Source: Mesaphorura yosii (lineage: Eukaryota > Arthropoda > Collembola > Poduromorpha > Tullbergiidae). From it: 64,000 nucleotides of DNA. The stretch is from contig WIXG01000034.1 of NCBI GenBank assembly GCA_009869945.1, forward strand, positions 1 through 64,000, written 5' to 3'. Below the pieces are notes generated by a model that did not search any database, was not told where the DNA came from, and saw only the letters and a list, made by a program, of their open reading frames with translations. A program made the position numbers and the translations under genes. Below are positions 12,062 through 22,568 of the stretch, in pieces; within the stretch, counting starts at the first letter, position 1; every line of letters begins with the position of its first letter.

Positions 12062-15000
12062 ATGTTCGCCTTGTCAAATTTCATCACAGCCGTGGCCATC
12101 CTCCTCGCCAGCAAGGCAAACGCCACAGAATTCTCCACAACTTCAAAAACATGGCGAATGAATACAAATTTCAACAACAGGGACAACTGGATCGGATTTG
12201 GTGGAAGCAATAGCCAGACAAATTGCTCTAAAAATATTTTTTCATTTCCGATGGACATGGAACCAACTGTCATTTCTTTCCCAGCAGCATCTCCAGACAC
12301 TCGTACGACCACGATATTGGCCAACAACATTTTGCTGCCGAGAAACGGGTACTTGTTATTCCAGAATGGTTCCACGATTTTATATAATTCACCAACGGAC
12401 TCTTGTCAGGGCATCGGTGAGTGTACGGTCGGATTTTAACTTCTGAGGTGACCTATAAAATTCGAGACCTTCGAAAAATGAAGATCGAAACGATACGAAT
12501 TTTATTAATGGTGTCATAAATTCCAATAAACGTGAAGTATGATGTAATACTTAAGTTGTGGGCATAGTCAGACTGTGCGGTGCGATGTCGGCCGGTCTTC
12601 CGTCGAGAGTTGGCTGAAAATAATGGCCACACATTCTTTGTATGTTCGACAGAATTCAAGTTTGATCGCACAGCTCGAGCTGATTGGTTTAACGCAAATA
12701 ATTGGCGTACCACTGCGAATCAGGCGTCACTTAATTGGCAAGCCGTGCCTCACGTAGAAAGAGTGCCTTGTCAGTACGACACGGTCGTCTTCCCCAAGCA
12801 GAGTTCATTCCACATGGATATCTCGTCAAATGTCGAAGTCTCTAAATTTTTCCTTGGAAATTCGGTGAGGACAGGTATATTAGTTTGGATGAATTTGCCG
12901 TAATCCTATCTAATCGTGGTTTCTTCCCAATTCAAGGAATTAAATTACAATGAAGTTGCATTTTTGATGGCAACGAAGCTCGGTAAAGTCCAGTTCCTGA
13001 AGAGCGCGGAGACAACATTTGACTTGACAAAACTTTCATGGCAAGATAACGACGAATCAATCTGCAACAATTATCGGTCTGAATCTAAGAGGAAGGTACG
13101 CAGATTTCAATAAAATTGTGCTTGTGTTTCAAATTTTCACATTTTAAATGTCATTGCATAAAAGAGTTTCCTTTTATGTTCTTGCAGAAATGTCGGAAGA
13201 TATTGAGATTTCAATTTTTGAAAATTATTAAATTATTATTATTGTTCTTGATACTCGAGATTTATTCAAAGCAGACGGAGATGTTTTATTTTCTATTTAC
13301 TCATCCGATTTTCTGTTTTCTTTCAGATCTGTTCAAAGACTTCATGTGATGAAAGGAGAGAAGACGCGTGTTCGACTGCGTTTACACCCCACGGCTTTTG
13401 TTGCCCAATTTGTGGTAATGTTACATTTCATTAGACTACGAGTGTTTGTTGCAACTTAATACCATCCTATGGTATTTTGTTTATCTCAAAGTGTAACCTT
13501 AGCCCGCATGATTTCACGTAGAGGTTTATCTAGCGTAACCGTTTCAGATTTGTAAATCTAACATTTCATTGCAGAGACACAGATTAGACGAAGCTATGAG
13601 TAAAACGAGGGAATGATTGTACTCAATACTTGTCTGAACCATATTTCATGCAGGGTTCTCAAATTCAGTCAATTACCACTGCATTTCACAAAGCACTGCT
13701 GGTTCCAGTTCACGTGTGAATGGAGACGCTGAAAACATTTATTATCTGAAGACTGAACCCTAAAACAAATGTTTTGGCTTTGGCTTATCAATTAACATTA
13801 CGGGACACAAGTTCTATTGTGCTTCCTGCAGTCTGCGGTTCGTTTGCAGGAAGACAAGCAGGGAGGTCGTGCCCTGAATAATATTACGAATTCAGTTCGC
13901 GGAAAAGCAATCAGATTGAAATTAAATGCACCTGCGGGGAATAGACGGTGTAAAATAAAGCCAGAGTAATGAACTGTAATAGTAATCCCGGGTTCAGGTC
14001 GTCTGTGTGCGCTGTGTGTAAGAAGAGACTCAGACAATACAATAGGAAATGCACCGTGGAGCTTATAATGTAAACAAAAGAAACATGAGTCATGGAAACT
14101 TGTCAGTACGAGGCCAAAGAGCAAATTCAATGTCATCGTTCATTCTCACATTCCCTTAGTTGACTTAGTTCGTGGTTCACAGCGAATTTATATTTTATTA
14201 ATGAATTCTTGCTTGCTTGCGTCGTGACCACATGTGAGATGCTTTCGTAACTTTCGTTATGCGGTTCGTTCGCAGGTTTTCACTTGAAAATCGAACATCG
14301 TGGTAATCTTCGCCTAATACCTGTCAAAAGTAAATTGGAAAGCCTTGTCAAGTCATACCACTTGGATACTGCATCGAGCAGCGACAACGAAGAAGCAGGA
14401 CAGGAAAGTCAAGTAGGCATTTATGTGACACGCTATGCGCGGAAATTTGTTCATATTGTCTTCATTCCGGCATCAACACCATCGACGGCGGCAGCAGGAG
14501 ACCAAAATGGTGGAGAAAGTAAAACGAAAAGAGCGAACGTGAGAAAACTCATTGATGAACTCAAGATTTTCCTCGGCCAAGGTACTCGACTCTTAACTTC
14601 AGCTCGTGCCTCTGACTGTGACCGCTTCCAACTTTTCCGTTGCGAACGCTGCGAAATGGCGAAGGCGACGTAACGGCAAAGAGTTTAGTCGAATATCGAA
14701 TGATTTCCCATGAACTTCCTAACAATGTGTTTCTTCGCTTCACGGATAAAACGGAGATAAATGCAAGCAGTTTATCTGGCCAAGCTACAACTGCATAGCG
14801 TTCGTTTCGATAGCACACAATTCAAACGCAAGTAAGCAGGAGTGGCTGAACAATGTGCGAATATTAAGTTGTTGTGTTGTTGACTGTTGATACTGTGTTA
14901 TATAAACGTACGGTTAACTTTCACTGACTGGCTGACTACTTTCTCGGTACAGCGCGGCCAAACTCTCAGTATTCAGCACTGCCGTTGCCGTATTCTTTAA

Positions 15001-16554
15001 CTCTGCGCCTAGCTTTCTGCTTACTTCTTCGGCTCAGGTTGTCGGTTTTTGGCTATGGCCAGGACGCGTTTCCAGCCGTACGCTTACGCACTTTTATCAT
15101 TATGCTCACTTGACCGTAAATAAACTAACCTCACATGACTGGAATTATAATTCGGATGCATCTTCTTCGGCCGCTGCAGCTACACTACAGTTACAGTACT
15201 GGATCGCTCGATAACGTTTACTTTTCCATTCCAAATGCATTTCATTTATTATAGATGACCGAAGATAGAAAAGAAGCTTAGGGTTTCGACTAGCCATCCA
15301 TGGCCAGAAGTAAAGCTTGGTTCTTGATTCCCAATAAAAAGAATGAGAGAAACCATTTAATCACGACCGTCTGCCTGTATCTTTGTGGGATGCTAGTTGA
15401 TTTAGTTCAATTAAGCCACACGCCATGTTCTTGGTTCTTATAAATTGTAATTCTGAAGTTTCTCCACCGCTCAAGTTTCCAACTTTCTTTCTTCGCTCTT
15501 GCGAGAAGTGAGAATAGCACAATGGCAGCTTACTAGGAAACAATTCTCTGTGATTCAAACCATTCTCGGATTCTTCAACCGTGCAAGGAATACGTTGTAG
15601 AATTCAAGAACAAATATGTACATTTCTTATTAGCCCGTGCCCGTGCCGTGGCGTTATTGATTATTACACTCTCAGAATTACGAAATGTTATGTTCCTCTG
15701 CCCATAGATCAACAAGTGGTCTCAACGCAGCTGAGCGACTCGTGGGGAGATGATACGATTCCAAATCCTGATGGGCTGGAGTCGTTCGGCGGGTTAAGTG
15801 GAGGCTTCGTCTTCATGATTGTCTTAATTATTCTCATTGGTGGCACGCTTCTATTCATCTATTTGTGGAACAAGCGTGGGTAAGTAACTAATTCCTTCGT
15901 CATGGGAGGTTTTGACCGTCTGCTTGAAACTCAAAGAATTAAGGGAACTGAGTTCCTTGTCTGGAAACCTTTCAGGTATCCACCGATAACAATCAACACA
16001 ATCATGTCACGAATTCCAAACCTACCTTCGATGCCATCGCTGCCTTCTTTTGGAAATCTCGGAAGGACTACGCGTGGATCCTTCACATTCGCCCGGTTTG
16101 CAAATGAACGAATCTCTGCCATAAATATCGGCCAACGAGCGGCAGCAGAGAGCACGATTGAAAGAGCTGAAGCGGTGGACTCGGACATTACTGGAACAAG
16201 TGGGCCACCAATGGACGCTTCTCCAGGAAGCGAACTCGTCGGCACAATTGACCGAGGTGGACTTGGATACGCAAACGTGACTTACGAGATCATTGGAGCA
16301 GGAGGACAGGTGGATGAAAGCAAGGAAGCAATTCGGGCTCAAGAGAAGCTGGGCAGCATGGCAGCGTCACTCGATGAACAGTCATTCGATTTGGTTGACG
16401 TATGTTTAGTATCTGGCCATCTGGTTATAGCTATACTTGCCGAATCTAAATGACACGGCTGCATCATTTTTGTCAGGTTTCGGATGATACCGCCCCAATC
16501 ATTGAGGCTCCGGCTCAATCTGCACGTAAGAAAATTGAAACCACGGAGGAATAG
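12062..16554 (+). CDS. Amn: Amnionless, cubilin-partner endocytic receptor protein
   Basis: Amnionless is a type I membrane protein that carries cubilin to the cell surface and links it to clathrin adaptors; in insects the pair works in nephrocyte protein uptake. Eight exons: 12062-12416, 12572-12864, 12937-13095, 13327-13414, 14276-14581, 15708-15879, 15976-16399 and 16477-16554, giving 624 aa with all phases consistent. Residues 1-21 are a signal peptide (MFALSNFITAVAILLASKAN). Family hallmarks follow: the N-terminal 'W..NT.F....NW' motif, RNGYLLFQNGS, ADWFNANNW, and RVPCQYDTVVFP (compare human RVPCRHDDVFFP). A VWC-like Cys cluster (ICSKTSC, then FCCPICG) is next. A transmembrane helix at about 434-455 (FMIVLIILIGGTLLFIYLW) precedes a 169-residue tail, longer than in the 453-aa human protein. 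The tail lacks an exact FxNPxF signal; the nearest is YANVTY at about 556-561. Introns 4 (861 bp) and 5 (1126 bp) are unusually long for this cluster. Confidence 0.9.
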
Positions 16555-16597
16555 ATTCAGTTTAGGATTTACTCGCAGGACTTTTTATTGTATCTGT

Positions 16598-16603
16598 AAT
16601 AAA
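16598..16603 (+). terminator. poly(A) signal of amnionless
   Basis: AATAAA lies 44 bases after the amnionless stop codon. Cleavage would fall inside or beside the opposite-strand gene that ends at 16630. Confidence 0.7.
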
Positions 16604-16615
16604 TATTGTTCTCCG

Positions 16616-16621
16616 TTTATT
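16616..16621 (-). terminator. poly(A) signal of the Cys/Pro-rich secreted protein gene
   Basis: TTTATT on the plus strand (AATAAA on minus) lies only about 9 bases past the stop codon at 16630-16632, so the 3' UTR is very short. Confidence 0.55.
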
Positions 16622-16629
16622 CAAAGAGC

Positions 16630-17724
16630 TTAATTATTAGTACTATTTGGTGGCTTGGGCACATTATTTCCAAAGTTGGAATTGCTGGGAACATATTGAG
16701 TGCTCTCATCATCATCATCCTCGTCGTTGTTATTGTCTCCAAGTGCGGGATTATTCGGAAGATTGAAAGGAAGTTGAGCGGCTGGTGCGACTGCTGCTGG
16801 AGAAGATGCTCCCACCGGAGTGAATTGGCTGCCACCTTGTGGAAAAGTGGAACCCGCACTCGGAATGGAATTAGAGCCTGAAGAACCCGCCCCAGATCCA
16901 GAACCACTCGGTTTACTCCCTTGAGAGCTTGGTTTAGCCGGTTTGGGCTTCCCAGGCTTTCCTTGAGAATTGGGTTTTCCTGGCTTATTGTTGCTCTCCG
17001 AGGTCGGCTTCTGTGGCTTCGGCCTGCCCTGTGAATTCGGCCTTTTTGGTGGACGAGTCATGGTGGCTGGAGGTTCAGTGGATTGTTCAGCTGTCGGAGG
17101 CTGCAATCCAGCAACAGCAGGTGGCGACTCTGGCACACTTGGATTTGGTGCAGAAGGTTTCGCTGCATCCGGGATATTTTCATTTGACGGTGAGAGTTCA
17201 CCAACGACTGGAACCGAAGGTGCATAATTGCTCTCTTCTTCTGGATTAGGTTTCGGCTTCGGCTTGGGTCTGTAAGGTCGACATTCCGACGGCGGTTTTT
17301 GGCCTTCCTTCAATTCGATACAAACGCCTTCACGACGACCTGCTTCTTTAACGCAGTACAACCCGTAACAGCAGTCACAGTTGCAAGCTCGACCTATCCT
17401 CACGCACTGTAATTTAAATACTTCAAGCTATATCACACTGGACTTTCGAACTTGGGTCTTTTAGTCTTGCCTTTGGTCTCGCGGATTGGGGCTTCTTGCC
17501 TCGCAGGATCAAGTTTTCCTCTTGTTGCAAACATTGGCGACAAACATCTCGAATCTCGCTGCAGCCGCTGAATGTCGTGAGCGCATTTGATGCGTCGAAA
17601 TCGAGTGCCACAATCAAGTAGAGAATCGACGACAGCTTCACGAGTCGGATTAACCTAGCAGACGAAAATCTATTTAAAGTACTTCTAGATCCAGCGAGTT
17701 GGGCCTCGAATTGTTAACTTACAT
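16630..17724 (-). CDS. unknown secreted protein: Cys-rich head, long Pro/Lys/Ser/Gly-rich tail
   Basis: I do not recognise this family. The start codon is split by an intron: A and T are the last bases of exon 1 (17724-17723, donor CATCAT|GTAAGT) and G is the first base of exon 2 (17654). Exon 2 encodes a signal peptide (MLIRLVKLSSILYLIVALDF) and GCSEIRDVCRQCLQ. Exon 3 (17406-16630) begins CVRIGRACNCDCCYGLYC, ending a Cys-dense module at GVCIEL. A region of about 200 residues follows, with PKPKPKP, KPNSQGKPGKPKP, SGSGSGAGSSGS and an Asp/Asn run. Exon 2 ends either at 17471 (AAG|GCAAGA, a GC-AG donor, 64-bp intron, 320 aa total) or at 17444 (a weak GT donor, 37-bp intron, 329 aa); both keep frame. 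The composition suggests a secreted matrix, cuticle or glue-like protein, which is inference only. Confidence 0.6.
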
Positions 17725-19659
17725 GATGAAGAATGTCAGCTGATGCTCAGGTGTTGTGACTTTCGCACGTTCGCCAGCTGTCCTCGGTGGGCGGCAGATA
17801 GCAAATGATTTACGTGTGACTCCGATTTCTAGACTATCACACCAGACTCGAAACCGACAGCAACCAGACAGACTCTGTCAGACATTTATTTCTGGTTAAC
17901 CTGAACTTCAGCATTCAGCCTCATTCACAAATACAAACTTAAACAAAATACGATTTCAATAGTAATCTTAGTCAAAATAACAATAAAGGTCATGAACATC
18001 ATTGCCGACATTCTGGATAACGACACGAATTCATGATGTAGTTATTATACTGTCAAAATGAATGACAGTGCAGACTTGTCAGAGGTTAAGACGCTTAACA
18101 GCATGTGCATACTGAAGTTCACATAGAATACATCATCTATGAGATCGGTGGTAAGATGATACTCGAGCTCAACATTGAACGGTGGTTGTGACTTGGTGAC
18201 TCGTGAACTTCATTTCACATCAGCTAATTCCATCTCCGTTCGAAACCCATAAAGCTTGGTGTTTTAATTGAATAACCTGCATGTTCACATCGATTTCACA
18301 AAATTTCCAATGCATTATTGTCGGAATCAGACCATACATACAGAAAAAGTCAATGCCCCAGCTCAAGATTTGCACTGTAGCGTAAAACGTTCACACTATA
18401 ACGAATTCCCTTGGTTTATGTTTTGGAGACACGGCAATAAAACAGAATCATTTCCATTTTAACAATAGCAGATAAGCATCCTTTGAAGCGATCTCTTCCC
18501 GTGAAACAATAACATAGCGATTCCAATCTGCGAGATTTCATTGTGCGGAACTGATAGAATTAAATGAATTGCTTTTTAGTGAATTCGAACCATTTTATCT
18601 AGAGTCACGAACAAGCTGAGAAAAAAGGCTTCGACGAAGCCGCTTGCAGTTATCGCTATTGAAGCTCGAATTGTATATAATTAACAAAGTGAGCGATGAC
18701 AGCTTTCGTGTCTCTTCTCTAACCACAAAACGGCACGCAATGAATTCCAATAAGAAAAATCATCGATCCGTGAGTTAATTCAACTGCATGCCATACGCCA
18801 GACCAGGAACTCTTGCCTTTTGTCAGCTTCAGCCTCGTTGTTTCATGTTTAAGATTCGCCATTATGCCGAGTCAATATTTAAGCAATTAACAGATTTATG
18901 ACGAAGAAGCGTCAAGCGTGCTTCGTATATCTGCCAATCTGTCGTGTTAATGGACAATGTATTAAGTAACTTGTTAAATACCGCTTTAGCACTGACATCA
19001 CATTACGTGCAAGTTCCGCAAACGTGAATGCAAATCACGACGCGTGCATTGCGATCTGTGATTGTTGTATGCCAATGCCAAGAATAAATTGATATAACGG
19101 TTCATCTCCTTTTACTGCCATGAGCTATAAAAAGATTTTTCTCTACACGGCAGTTGCAATGGCAATGCAGTTCATTTACTTACCTCAAAGCGTCGTGTCG
19201 AAATATTTCCCATGCGAATGAGAAGATGAGATTCGCTACAGAATTGGATACGGTATACAGTTGACTCAAATCTTGCACGTTGTATACAAAATACAACAAT
19301 CATGCGGAGAAAAATAGAAACAGCTATTCGTACCCCTGCCTGCATGACTGCAACTGCATGCAGTGTGAGTCTATTCAAATCAAGTAAGAATGACAGAGAA
19401 TCTTGCATCTTGAGCCATGATCTTTGCTAAACTCTCAAAATCTGCAATGAAAGACTCAGTGTCCTCAAGACTCAAGGGCAGGAAGGACGGAATCGCGAAT
19501 CGCAATTGCACTGCATAAATCGCATTTGTGGACAAGTCTCACTTTTCTCAGCTGCAGTCAGTTTCGAGGCACCGCTCTCCACTGATAAGCTCGTTGTCGG
19601 CGATTTAGCACGTGCGCCTTTGCTGTCTTCACGAAATGGCACTGATTCTTGAAGCTTGA
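17725..19659. other. divergent upstream region
   Basis: This non-coding interval of about 1.9 kb separates the 5' end of the minus-strand secreted protein gene from the plus-strand prolyl 4-hydroxylase gene. It probably contains both promoters and 5' UTRs. A TATA-like CTATAAAAAG occurs near 19125. No coding segment was recognised. Confidence 0.45.
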
Positions 19660-21833
19660 ATGTCTTCTCCGAAATCTGCAATGGTCCAGTTTCTGCAAAG
19701 TGTCTCTCTGCTTCTGCCATCCTTCATTTTCATACTCCTCACCGTCTTCGTCCAAACTGGAATCACGGACTTGTACTCGGCGCAAGTTGACATCGACACC
19801 CTGTTTGTGCTGGAGAAGTTGGTCGCGGATCAAATTCATGGCTATCTTGTGCGTGAGGAGGCCAGACTACAAGAAATTCGCACGCGATTCGAGGCCGGAT
19901 TTGGCCACTTGCAAAGTGTTGGCGGTGACAGTGCGATCGGTGATCCAATTAGAAATTTTGTGGTTGTGCGACGACTTGTCAACGATCTAAACATCTTACT
20001 CACCATAGCTGGAGATGGTCGGAATTATAATGGTTAGTTTATAAGCTTTAACCCACCAGTGAGCTGCCACAAAGCTCGATCCTACAGACGCTACCTCTTT
20101 TAAAAATTCGGTATGTTGACACTTTACAGAATTGCGAGACGGCATTGAGAGCCTGAGGGAATCGTCCAAGTTCCCATCTCAGGAGGACGTTCTTGGAACT
20201 GCTCAAGCGTTGACAAGGGCTCAGGAGACCTACAAATTAAATACGACTGAACTCGCCAGTGGATATATTGCCGGATTATATTGTGGGTCACAGCTTAGTG
20301 GTAAGTGCCTTTTAACATTTAAACTTCCAAAATGTGAGCTATTTTCACATTTATAACAGTTTCTGTGTATGTTTCTGTGTACGGCTTTCAGTGGACGACT
20401 GTTTTGAACTTGGCAAGCAGAGTTATGGAGCCGGTGAATTCGCTCAAAGCATAAATTGGTTCATGGAAGCACTGAAGCGGAGCGTACCGAGCGAAGGGCA
20501 CGAAGGACATAATCTGCATGGAGCATTCGCAAATGATCTCAGCACCAGCAATATAAATTTGCTTCCACTTACGACTTCTTTTCACCAGACTGTCCCAACG
20601 AAGGAAATTTTGCAGCACTTGGAATGGGCACAGAATATCAACAAAACCCTTCTCTTGGTGAAAGAGTTCATTGGAGGAGACACATTTGATGGGTTGGCCG
20701 ACGAAGTTTCCAAAATGTACGAGACTGTCGAGGGAAATCCCAAGGTGGAAGAGTCCTTCAGAAATGTCAAGCTAAAGTATGAAGCGTTGTGTCGCAGTGA
20801 GATTTACAACACGAATCTATTCGTGATGCCCAACGCGCCAACAAGCGACCACAAGTGCTACTTCCATTATGGCGATGGACATCCATACTTTCAGATGGGG
20901 CCAATGAAGGAAGAAGTGCTATCCACCTCACCGTTGGTCCTAATTTTTCATGACGTGGTTTTGGACGGAGAAATCACGATTCTAAGCGACTTGGCAAAGC
21001 CATTGGTAAGGAAGCCTGTTGGTAATAGGAATTGGATACTTCTGCACGGTTACTTTAAAGTCACGCCCTTTGTCCTTTGCAGTTTAAGAGATCAGGAGTC
21101 ATTACTTCATCTGGAGGAACAAAGGTATCCAACGTGCGAACAGGCAAAACAGCATGGCTGGAAGACAAAGCGCACCCAGTCATTGCGAAGATAAATAGAC
21201 GAATAACTGCGCTCACGCACTTTGACTTGTCAACCTCCGAAGAACTTCAGATCGTAAACTATGGTTCTGGAGGGCAGTATGAGCCACATTATGATTTCTA
21301 TTACGTAAGAATCGTGTTACGCGAAATTATTCTTACTAGTTTGGAGTTTTATCCAACTCCTGTTAAATTCTTTACAGGGCGCGCACGAGAAAGCCATCAA
21401 CGATGACAGTGGAAATAGAATTGCAACCTTGCTAATTTACATGAGTGATGTGATTGCTGGCGGAGCAACTGTCTTCCCATCTTTGAACTTGTCAGTGCAA
21501 CCTCGCAAAGGAGCCGGACTGTTTTGGTACAACTTGCTGGAGGACGGGACTGGAGATTTTCGGACAAGACACGGTACGCTGCTAATTCGCTGGTACAGCC
21601 CGTCTTCAATATTTTCTTAACTGCATGACTTGTTTTTTCAGGTGCGTGCCCTGTTCTAATTGGGTCGAAATGGGGTAAGTAAACCAAATGCTATGCCATG
21701 TGCCTATAGTCTTTAAGGCTACTGTGCAGGGACAGGCACCTTTAAAGTGATATCTCCTATTTCAGTGGCCAACAAATGGATTCATGAGCGCTGCAATTCG
21801 AGAACCTTTCAGTATGGATCTGAAACTCACTGA
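19660..21833 (+). CDS. P4HA: prolyl 4-hydroxylase subunit alpha
   Basis: This is the ER-lumen Fe(II)/2-oxoglutarate dioxygenase that makes 4-hydroxyproline in collagen-like chains, working with protein disulfide isomerase as beta subunit. Exons: 19660-20032, 20130-20300, 20392-21005, 21083-21304, 21378-21573, 21642-21674 and 21766-21833, giving 558 aa (human P4HA1 is 534). A second in-frame ATG at 19681 gives a cleaner signal peptide (MVQFLQSVSLLLPSFIFILL) and may be the real start. Order: signal peptide, N-terminal dimerisation helix region (TDLYSAQVDIDTLFVLEKLV), TPR-like peptide-binding domain (VDDCFELGKQSYGAGEFAQS), catalytic domain. The iron ligands are His455 and Asp457 in EPHYDFYY and His525 in DFRTRHGACP. 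The 2-oxoglutarate lysine is Lys535 in IGSKW. Ligand spacing matches the family. C-terminal VANKWIHER is also conserved. All catalytic residues are present, so it should be active. Confidence 0.95.
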
Positions 21834-21965
21834 CATGACGGCATAATAACAACAGACTGGTAGAATCTCAACACCACACGAACATGACATTGCATTAACA
21901 AGTAAAGTAATCAGCCCGATGTTTAACAGTTTGTGATATTAGGATTTAGATTTTAGAATGGACAC

Positions 21966-21971
21966 AATAAA
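21966..21971 (+). terminator. poly(A) signal of prolyl 4-hydroxylase
   Basis: AATAAA lies 133 bases after the stop codon and is the first such signal downstream. Confidence 0.6.
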
Positions 21972-22568
21972 TAAGCTTTAGTTTAGCAGAAGCCTAAAGA
22001 AGGCGGAGAACATGCATTGTCAGAGCGCGTGGACCTCGCTGCCCGTCCTCTTCAGTGCTCGGACTGACCGCAGTTGGTCAAGTTCAGAACCTTTGCAACG
22101 TTGTTTCAGACCGAGAGTTATGCTCATATTCGTTCCTCTTCGCAGAGTCTCCAGTGAGCACTGAGTGAAAAGCGAAAGAACTGTTCCGTCAACAAAGCCC
22201 GGTTTGGCCTACTTGTGGAGGTGGAGAGGGAGCTGACGACGCATTCCGATGCACGCACACAACGGCAGACGTCGATCCTCTTTAACAATGTATACAATAC
22301 ACAGCGCCCGCTAAGGCAATTGCTGTGCATAAATGTTTGTGCATTCCTCGGCTGACAAGAAAGAAAGTGCCAAATTATTAACTGCAATTGATTCAAATCA
22401 GATCTGAACCAGTCGAAGCAGAAACGAACGACTCAACGAGATGTCGAAGCCAATTGTCTGCGCCTTCAACCAACTCTTGGACCTCACCTGAACCGCCCTT
22501 TGTCACTGGGCCGCCCACACCAGCTCTAAGCAATGCAGGGCTAGACGCTGGAGGTGTCGGGCCTGGCC

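Noticed and set aside
13188-13349. Alternative amnionless exon after the acceptor TTCTTGCAG at 13187
   Set aside because: It keeps frame at entry but gives a hydrophobic, intron-like translation that hits a stop and is out of frame with the Cys exon at 13327. The direct 13095-to-13327 splice gives the expected family sequence.
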